From NCBI RefSeq assembly GCF_040869045.1, contig NC_090323.1:265984392-266048391 (forward strand): 64,000 nt of DNA. Direction: 5' to 3'. Below are positions 55,940-64,000 of this stretch, in pieces; the first letter of the stretch is position 1; each line of letters opens with the position of its first letter. The DNA comes from Eurosta solidaginis (lineage: Eukaryota > Arthropoda > Insecta > Diptera > Tephritidae). The translations under genes were made by a program, and so were the position numbers. Under the pieces are notes generated by a model that did not search any database, was not told where the DNA came from, and worked only from the letters and a program-made list of their open reading frames with translations.

Positions 55940-57685
55940 CATCCTCTATAATCCAGAAATACGCTTTAATACATCAGTATTTCATGACTTTGGGTGCAAC
56001 CGCCACTCGTTGCAAATAATGATGAAAAAATGTTAACAAACGTCCCACTCACCGTTCCTCCTATTCCAATTGTCTCTTCTCTACCACTTCACCTCCTTCT
56101 CCATTCTCATCTACTCTTTTCTTTTTCCTTGACCTACCCTTTCCCACTCTCACTCACACTGCCACATAAATTCCCACTCACGCTTCCACTACCACTCCTT
56201 CTCTCACTTCCTTTCAGTACCTCCATATAAATAATATATATTAATCGAACTGTGAACCATATTTAAAAACATTCCGTTTTGAAGCTTTATTTGCGTCCCT
56301 TGAATTCATATCTTGAATTGTCCCAAAACCTAAATTGAGTAAAGAACTAGCTGTTTCGAATTTGAAAAACTTTAGTCTGGATATTACTTTTTATGTTGGA
56401 ATTTTTTCCCGAAAATAGTCCGAAAGATGATTTTTAAATTAAATTTAGCTCTCTTTATATAAATGGATCAAGATGCAGCTGAAAATGTGTCCAATGACAT
56501 CAGACCCTTCAGACAATTTATGACCCGAATTTACGCTACGCTTGACTTTCAACTTTTGACTGTTAAGAATCAGACAATGAGAGCCTCCTTACACGTTTTT
56601 ATATAAAACAAAAACGGATTGAAAAATGTTCTTAAACATTCACCGTAGGAACGTTTTTATATGGTTTACGCCTTTTATTCACTGACGAGTTAAACCTAGC
56701 CTAAAACTCGCCGAATTACCGATTCCATACCGTAGTTCTAAGGATCGCGTCACTACACCACAAGATCACTTCAGTTCTTAATTATGAATATGTTAACTTC
56801 ACTCAACCAAATAAATCCAGCAACATGGAGGAATCAGTTCCCACAATAACTAAAAACAATGGCAAAACAAAAGCCAACGAAACGCCAAACTTGTTTAAAA
56901 AAGTTGAATAGTCTCAGGTCACCAAACGGCTGTCGCACTCGATTGAGTCTTAACCTTGATTGGAACAATAGTTAGCACAGTTGGGCGCCTTACGCAATTT
57001 AGGAGTGAATGAATGGACGTGTAAATGACCAAATAAAATAATGAATGTGAAAGTGGATGAAAGAGATAGTCCAGTTGAGCTTCGATAAGCTTTAGCCTTA
57101 AAAAACCTATTGTTTCATATTGCATGAATATTAGGATTAAGGGGGAGCCACAATGCCATTATTTCATTAGCATTCTAAAATTTATTTGAAAGCAACAATT
57201 GATATGAATAAGAAACAATTAGTAGTGTTGAAAGAACAAAATATTCATGGATCAGCTATTTTGTGGTTTTGATAGTAAGCAGTCGCTGCAATTAGATTTG
57301 TTATTCTATGTACCTGACGGCAGTAAGCTGGTCTAATTGCTTATGCAGTGGGGGGTACCTGCGGAACTCATGCTGGCACACTCAACGATAAAGTTGGTCG
57401 CCATCGCATTGTACTTAGGATAAAGAGGCGAAATTAGGTTAACGGATTTTTTTATATACTTAAGTTCAGCTTAAAAACACACAATTTCCGAAGACTAGGA
57501 AAATCTATAGCTAAAGCTATATTTAACTCATATATGAAACTTAATTAGTACTTAATAAAGAAGTCGAAGTTCGGGTGGAACCGAATATATTTCTCGGAAA
57601 ATCTTTGCAATTTCAATTATTTCACAGCAAGCCAACAATTTCAGCTTATAAATCAAACTAAGATTAATTTTTCCGCCAACTGCTG
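55940..57685. other. No gene; pyrimidine-rich tract at 56050-56225
   Basis: CACTCC/CTTCTC-type tract, then AT-rich DNA. Frames lack motifs. Confidence 0.45.
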
Positions 57686-57689
57686 ATTT

Positions 57690-58210
57690 GGACTGAGTAG
57701 GCAATTGAAAAGCAAAGTCCTCTCGAGAAACAAAAATCACGATATACAACGCACTCATCATACCCGTCATAATATATGGCTCGGAATAATGGACGGTATC
57801 GAGAGAATATGAGATGGTTCTGAGAGTATTCGAGAGAAAAAATTTCCAGAAGATTAAAGGTTGTATGATGTCGACGGCGAATATTGAAGGAGTACACCTC
57901 CTGATGAGCTGTATGAGCTTTACGCAGATATCTCGATAGTGCAACGAAAAAGAACACTAAGGCTTCACAGGCTAGATCATACTATTCGAATGGACGAAGA
58001 AATTCAGTCGATATCGCAGTTTGGAATCAGGGGAAGAGGGAGACCTCCACTGAGTTGGGAGAGGCAGGTGGAGAAAGACTTGTCTTACCTTGGTGCTCCC
58101 ATTTGGCGTCAACTATCGCTAAACAGGGATAGCTAGCTTGACTTGTTACGAAACGGTCAAAATCGCTTGGGCGGTTAAGCGCCTATTAATGATGATGATG
58201 ATGATGATGA
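57690..58210 (+). pseudogene. RTE-type LINE 3' end
   Basis: The plus strand reads, in changing frames, QLKSKVLSR, TKITIYNALIIPVIIYGSE, YELYADISIVQRKRTLRLHR, IRMDEEIQS, GRGRPPLSWERQVEKDLSYL and GAPIWRQLSLNRDS. This follows the minus-strand fragment at 5995-6520 and extends it to the protein end. The 3' UTR has TTACGAAACGGTCAAAATCG and GGCGGTTAAGCGCC and ends in (GAT)n. Frameshifts near 57790 and 57890 make it dead. Confidence 0.8.
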
Positions 58211-58211
58211 T
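58187..58211 (+). repeat. (ATG)n microsatellite tail of RTE
   Basis: About seven GAT repeats directly after the RTE 3' UTR. They act as the element's tail, since the copy at 44340-44365 ends in a shorter, imperfect version. Confidence 0.8.
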
Positions 58212-59635
58212 AGGAACACAAAAGGTTTGTTTAGAATGCGGAGTGCCATACTACACACATACACTAAACACACTTTTGGAGTTTTGATAGAAGGGACATA
58301 TAGAAAAAGAAGTTTTCATAGATCTTCCTTTCATGTTTGAACCACTTACCTAATATTATTGGTATTGGTCGAATGAACTCAGAGTTATAACGATTAGAAA
58401 CTGCTGTGATCGCATCACAAAGACTTGACAAAAATAAAATCTTTAAGTTCGTGCGTTCGAGTGGAGCTTGAGGCCTTATCAATACTTTTTTATTATTATT
58501 ATTCTTGTGTTACAATTATTCTTAATTAAAAAAATGTATAAATTAGAATAGAAGAAAGAAAATATGTAAGACAATTGCAATTGCTCGTTGCACAGATTCA
58601 TTTTGGAAGCTGCTAAACTTCTTTATTAGCAACATTTTGGTTCAAGGTGGCCATATTAAATCATCTTCGAGATGGGCTTGTATTTAATGAACCAGAATGT
58701 AGCGGATCTATATCTGCCAAAGGACTATCAACATCGATAGCACTCCCCAAAAACTTCCAGGGGTGTTTTTGGTCGCTAAAACAAGACCGACAACAACAAC
58801 ATTCCTTAAAATTGTTTACTCCACTTTTCATTCAAAATAACTTTATGACGCTGATGAATGGAAGGCGATTTCTGCTCAAGGTGGTAAAAGGAACTTTGGT
58901 GTATAATGTCCAGAGCCGCTAAAAATTATTCGAGATAAAACGTGCCATTTCTAACAGAATAATGAAAAGCTGCTAGATCCATATATTTCCAATACATTTT
59001 GAAATCTAGAATAATGTTTTAAATTAAGATTTTTAGTTCTACCGCGGTATCTACAATAAGCACTTTCATTGCAATTTAGTTATATATAAATTGATATTGA
59101 AGAAAATGTGTATAGTCGCATTTTATATGGTGGTTCAAGGAAGAGGGTAGCGTAATCATAAACAGAACCTTCTAAGTCTCTTTTGGTTTTGAGAAGAAAG
59201 TAATGTCGGGCCCGAGTAGATGCCCGAGCTCCCTTTGCCTGCAAATCATGGAGCATTCTTTTAGAGAGAGTATCAAGCAACTAGTTATTTGGAGGCAACA
59301 AGCCCAGCCCATGACAAGCTCTTTCTTATCACCATCAAATTGAGTGGGGGGCCATGAAAAAGTCGACTGCCTTCAATTCAAAGGAACATGAAATTCGCCA
59401 TGCTGATACTAATACAGATTGAAATGCCTGACATCAAAAATTACCTCAAACTGACACCATGGTCATTTAATGTCAAATGTTTATGTATTATGTCACATGT
59501 ATGACTTAATTGAAGTCGATATAGCACAAACCTAAGAGACTATCATAAAATAGCCCAACATTTTGTCTTCCTTAATTCATTTCCGTTTAATTTTTACCAG
59601 CATGCAGAATATGCTCTAGACTGAATCACTCCGCA
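58212..59635. other. No gene recognised
   Basis: ATT-type tract near 58487-58505. The 59080-59280 minus frame (GARASTRARHYFLLKTKRD) has no assignable motif. Confidence 0.4.
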
Positions 59636-59643
59636 TATGATAT

Positions 59644-60126
59644 TGTGACGAATATTAGCAACATTGTATCTACATAAACAAATCAATCATTATGTCTACA
59701 CATATGTACATACAAGAAGCGGAGAGATATGCACAAACACATGCATATATCTGAGATACTCACAAAAGTAGGCAATCATCGGTGGAAGTATTACTCAAAT
59801 ATACACGCGCATAAGAGAAGCTATAAACGTGCATCTGTAGTTTATAGCTGGTAAACAATTAGTAAATTCTAGAAGAAGAAACGCCTAGAAGTATACGTAC
59901 GACACAGCAGAAATTATAAAAGGAGCAAAAGCTGAGTAAGCAGAATCAGTTTGATTTAAGCACGCTATCAGTTGAGAAGTCTAAGTGTTATTGTGAAGTA
60001 TTTTCAAAGTAGTCTAATAAAGATCATTTTGCATTATTGAACATTGGAGTTATTTATTCAACAGTTCAGTGATACGAACGTTAGTAGAAGGTTGCAAATA
60101 AGCGGAATTTCCCTACATTCGCTACA
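59644..60126 (+). repeat. Solo Ty3/gypsy LTR with ATAT target duplication
   Basis: A 483-bp LTR, TGTGACGAATATTAGC to CTACATTCGCTACA, i.e. TG...CA. It carries a TATAAAAG box (59915-59922) and an AATAAA signal (60016-60021) in the order expected for U3-R-U5. ATAT flanks both sides (59640-59643, 60127-60130); ATAT is the preferred target of the 17.6/297 group in Drosophila. No internal region adjoins, so LTR-LTR recombination removed it. Confidence 0.88.
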
Positions 60127-60130
60127 ATAT

Positions 60131-62665
60131 GTAAAAGTGGCAAAGGACTAAAGTTACTAAATTTAAGGCTGTGTTAAAAGTGTTGCGGAACAATTTTGTT
60201 ATATTTTTTTATACTTCTTGAGAGAAGTGTTTTTCTAACTTCGTAAGAGATTCGATTTTTCGGTGAAACGGCAAGCATATTTCAGGGGTAAAACGCAGTT
60301 AGCAGCCAAACCAGTTGATGTTAAAAGAACTCCTTAAAACCCAACTAGTTATATGATTAATTGCAATTTTTAAAAATTGGATGTACATTTAGAAAGTTAT
60401 AAAAAAATATGTCGGCTATATGAAGAATGATAAAAAATTTTAATTCGTTCCCATGTCCGTTAAATATAAGTTTCAAATTTATCAGCGGTTACGCAGCTTT
60501 ATTTGCTCCACCATAAAACTTATCATCCATTCAAAAGTTTAAGGAACAAATGCTTCTAAGAATTACTTCAATATGGAACAACACTTATGAAATTGGGAGT
60601 TTCTTGGAAGAATTTGATGACGGCATAGCAGGGGTTAGTATTGTTATTCAACAAAAGTATCTTTCAATCTGAACGATTTTGAGTTAACGAAAGAGATCGT
60701 CAAACAAGTTCCGAGTTTTCATTTTTTTCCGGCCAAAATTATGTCAAAGAAGAAAGCCATAATGACCTTTTATATTCATGAAAAGGCATAATTACATTCT
60801 AATAGGAAAATTCTTTACTCTATCTTTCCTATGCCACTGACATGCTAATGGCTGCTTCATCTAAAAAAAAGAACAAAATGAAAACAAATGAGCAACCGCT
60901 TGCACCAAGAAATTAGATGGAATAACAAAAATGACATTTACATTTTTATGTGCACGCAAATGAGATGGTTTCGTAGCAGCTTTCTGTTCAACTAAACTTT
61001 CAACCACAACGCACCAAAAAAATAATACGAAGCAAAAAGGTACCCCGCATGCGCCACGATGTATGCAACGTTTTTTCCCTGCTATTACTTGGCGACAAAG
61101 CGCAGCAAAATGGCCCAAATAGAAATGGCACATCATGGTGCATGGAAGGGAATGCAAATGACAAGCTTTTGAATGGCTTTCGAACAAAACAACGCCTTCT
61201 TGCATCCAAACGTTTTCTATTTTTCACCTCCACAACTGATGGCGGTTGCAGCCAGAAAAAACGTTGAAACCATTTCGTGAAATAACTTTTAATTCGAAAC
61301 ATTTATGCATGGAAGCTGTGATGATGATGGCGATTAAAGTGATGAGTAAGAAGTTGAATGCACTACTCATTCGCCAAACAAGCGCAACAACAACAACAAG
61401 CAAGCAAACTCGACTCAATTCAAAGTCATTTGTATAGTTTTTGGGTGTATTTTTTTGAGGGTAGACCAAAAACTGTAAATTGCAATAATAAATGCGTGAA
61501 TGACAACAGGGGAGACGTGTTTGTAGCGGTTAAACAAAAGCATGAGTTTGCAACACTGTCGCCGGTTTGGGGGCATAATTACTCATTTTGTGCGATTTAT
61601 AGTTGCATTTTAACAAAATGGTAGCCAACAAGCCTCATCAACCAAATACCACACAATAGTATGAGTACGTAAACGTGTCGGGAATACGCCAAAAGGGTAC
61701 TGCCAAAATGGCAATAGCAGCAGTGGAAGTGACGTCAGCAGTAGTGAGGTGTCAACGCAGACAGACGAAACGAAAATGTAATTATGCTTCAAGTGTTTGA
61801 GATCATTATAAATGAATACACATTGGATGATGTTGACGATGATAGACAAGTAGTAAAAGTGCAAATGTGTGCAAAATAATGAGATGACTTTAAATTTTGA
61901 TATGTGATAATACCAGAGAATTTAAACACAATGAGAAGGCGTTTTTTGGGCATCCACTGCTTACGATCCATTTGCATGTGACACGTCTTGCACTTCACCA
62001 CTATTCCCCAAATTCATGTTAACTTAACAGGGTGCAAGACGTAACAGAAAATTCTCTTAACGATTTTCTCTGTTCGCCTGTTACCAAAAAATTCTCTGAT
62101 CAGAGCAAGTATATTGCAAATTTAATTCTCTGATTTTTTGCAAATAAATTATGATGGTTGGAATTGTTTCATTGTAAATTGACTTGCCCCATTAAGTAAG
62201 GTCTTAGGAGACAATTATTCAATAGCATGTTTGGTGCAGATGTAAAGCATTTGCATCAATTTATTTTTATTTTTTTCAACTTGTGGTTCAAATGCCGCTC
62301 GTTGTTTTATTATATATTTATTGCTCCCATCTCATTACCACGAATTAGGAAAAGTGCCCATTTTTCCCAAAACAGCCGATTTTACCAGGCCATCAGAAAT
62401 AGGGAACAACATATCTGCTCGAATAATATTACCACAAATTCCCCACCTTCAACTACATGGCGCGGCCCTAGGCGGTGGAAATTGTCCCTGCTGATTTAAC
62501 TTTTTACAATATACAACATAGTTGTCAAATTATTAGTGTAATTTTTTTATCATACACAAGCTCCTGAGCTCCATACGGGAGTGCTTTTTCTTGGCACTTT
62601 CATAAGAAATTCAAGCATTTTCACGATTCGAAATTATATGTGAGGGCATATGAGAGTGCTAAAAT
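60131..62665. other. No gene recognised
   Basis: AT-rich with many short overlapping frames (for example 60861-61624, 61610-62001) on both strands and no shared motif. CAA-rich stretch at 61380-61405. Confidence 0.4.
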
Positions 62666-62667
62666 TT

Positions 62668-63430
62668 TTATACCTTTCATGAAAATGAAATGGTATATTA
62701 ATTTCGTCACGAAACCCAAAATTGTAAGTCCTCAAAGGAAAATAGATAGACCCACCATTAAGTATACCGAAATAATCAGGATGAAGAGCTGAGTTGATTG
62801 AGCCATGTCCGTCCGTCCGTCCGTTAACACGATAACTTGAGTAAATTTTGAGGTATCTTGATGAAATTTCGTATGTAGGTTCCTGATATCTCGAAAAGGC
62901 GTCCACCTACAGAACTAAGGCCCACTCCCTTTTAAAATACTCATTAACCCCTTTCATTTGATACCCATATTGTAAAAACAAATTCTAGGGTCACCCCTGG
63001 CCCACCTTTATGGCGATATCTCGAAACGGCGTCCACCTATGGAACTAAGGATCACTCCCTTTTAAAATACTCTTTAATACCTTCCATTTGATACACATGT
63101 CATACAAACACATTCCAGGGTTACCCTCGGTTCATTTTCCTACATGATTATTTTCCGATATGTTGTCACCATAGCTCTCAACTGAGTATGTAATGTTCGG
63201 TTACTCCCGAACTTAACCTTCCTTACTTGTTTATTTTATATTTATCTTTAAAAAAAATTTATTTTATTTTTTAAAAATCGGTTAGGTATGTACATCTGTT
63301 CAATATATATTTCTTATCTTATAAATCCGATTATTTGGAGATTACGAACGGGATAATATTATTGTTCAGCCCCATTCATGAAAGGTTGAAGTCTTCGGCA
63401 CGGCCGAAGACAGTCCTGTCCTTACTTGTT
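62668..63430 (+). repeat. Dispersed repeat, chimeric and internally deleted copy D
   Basis: Starts TATACCTTTCATGAAAATGA, joins the usual CCATGTCCGTCCGTCC and AACACGATAACTTGAG phrases, then jumps at about 62886 from the GTAGGTTCCTG module directly into 130-bp tandem units. It passes through CTCAACTGAGTA (63178-63189) and CCTTCCTTACTTG, and ends with a second terminus CATTCATGAAAGG, hairpin 63391-63411, CCTTACTTG. Two related termini are nested. Confidence 0.7.
63391..63411 (+). other. 9-bp perfect hairpin near the repeat terminus
   Basis: GTCTTCGGC and GCCGAAGAC pair perfectly around ACG. It lies about 20 bp from the CTTACTTG terminus, a position expected for a Helitron-style 3' hairpin, though the CTRR end is not clear. 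Confidence 0.6.
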
Positions 63431-64000
63431 TTTTTCTTATATTCAAAGTGTGAATTTGAATCTGTGCCTATGATTCAGGGCAAAACAAGAACAAAAGTGC
63501 TACAAGTGTATAGGGGTTGAGCAGCTCCGATGTAAAGAAATATTTTGACAAGTATAAAATACATTATTCAGTCAACAAATATAGTCAAAAAAGATTCAGA
63601 AAGCTGAATTAAAAATTATTATAAATTTTTGATCTCCTAAAGTAAACACATTTGATTTGAGTGGGTATAAACCAACCTAGATTGGTATATATGTACACAC
63701 ATATATTCCTAAACTAAAGATCAGCCTACACCCCCATTTCCCACCCACTTCATTGATACCAATATATCCATACATAAGCTAACAAATGTTTGTACATTCA
63801 CATGTTCAAATAAAAGACAAACCGTTTCAATCAACCACTTCCTACAAAAACTATTCTTACGCACAAGCATATGTACAAATCTATGTTCATATGTAAGCTA
63901 AGAAATATTTTTATATTCGCATGTTGACAAACAAAACAAAATTCACTTCAACCATCCAACCATACGCACAAGCACACATACATATGTACATATGTATGCT
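63431..64000. other. No gene recognised
   Basis: AT-rich with ACATATGTAC-type simple sequence at the end of the window. Confidence 0.4.

Noticed and set aside
57893..57925. CTGATGAGCTGTATGAGC as a hammerhead core
   Set aside because: No GAAA follows the short stem and the segment is the coding sequence for an RTE peptide.
60861..61624. Cluster of overlapping frames of 60-114 codons on both strands
   Set aside because: No frame shows motif, codon bias or a partner exon, and opposite strands are equally open.

Overview
The window looks like an AT-rich dipteran genome, most probably a tephritid fruit fly or close relative. That placement is inference: it rests on base composition and on the kinds of repeats present (PHD-finger LINEs, RTE, I-like and CR1-like LINEs, a Penelope-like element, Ty3/gypsy LTRs with an ATAT target site, hAT and PIF/Harbinger remnants, and a tRNA-derived SINE). 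I found no host gene I can defend. Almost everything recognisable is mobile or repetitive DNA, so this is probably intergenic or deep-intronic sequence.

Layout. 0.3-4.3 kb: a minus-strand LINE with two intact ORFs; ORF1 carries a 2A-like motif and two PHD-like fingers, ORF2 carries endonuclease and reverse transcriptase. 4.9-7.3 kb: RTE fragments and copy A of a ~2 kb dispersed repeat with internal 130-bp tandem units. 7.3-13.6 kb: a broken plus-strand CR1-like LINE, split by a degenerate PIF/Harbinger element (8046-9880) that holds a foldback. 13.7-14.9 kb: a SINE with a 12-bp target duplication, the 5' LTR and gag start of a gypsy element, and a 176-bp tandem duplication of a LINE 3' end. 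15.5-16.4 kb: a foldback and a MITE fragment. 17.4-19.6 kb: a dead hAT element with a ~310-bp palindrome inside it. 20.9-31.8 kb: three blocks of a diverged 12-bp satellite, with other repeats between them; the third block hosts a ~260-bp insertion carrying a hammerhead ribozyme motif. 31.9-32.3 kb: a 430-bp TA-flanked inverted-repeat element. 37.5-40.5 kb: two Penelope-like copies head to head, one keeping a hammerhead motif and one having lost it. 41.4-44.4 kb: repeat copy B and an RTE tail. 45.4-46.9 kb: an I-like LINE remnant. 50.2-51.8 kb: repeat copy C. 52.4-55.9 kb: LINE scraps and SINEs. 57.7-58.2 kb: an RTE 3' end. 59.6-60.1 kb: a solo LTR. 62.7-63.4 kb: a deleted repeat copy.

The elements are parasites rather than a pathway, but they are layered: the nesting order (LINE split by Harbinger split by foldback; hAT split by palindrome; satellite split by ribozyme element) gives a relative insertion history. 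The most interesting signals are the 2A-like motif, the two hammerhead-type ribozymes, the palindromic Penelope pair, the 12-bp quasi-satellite, and the matched subterminal inverted repeats of the ~2 kb dispersed family.
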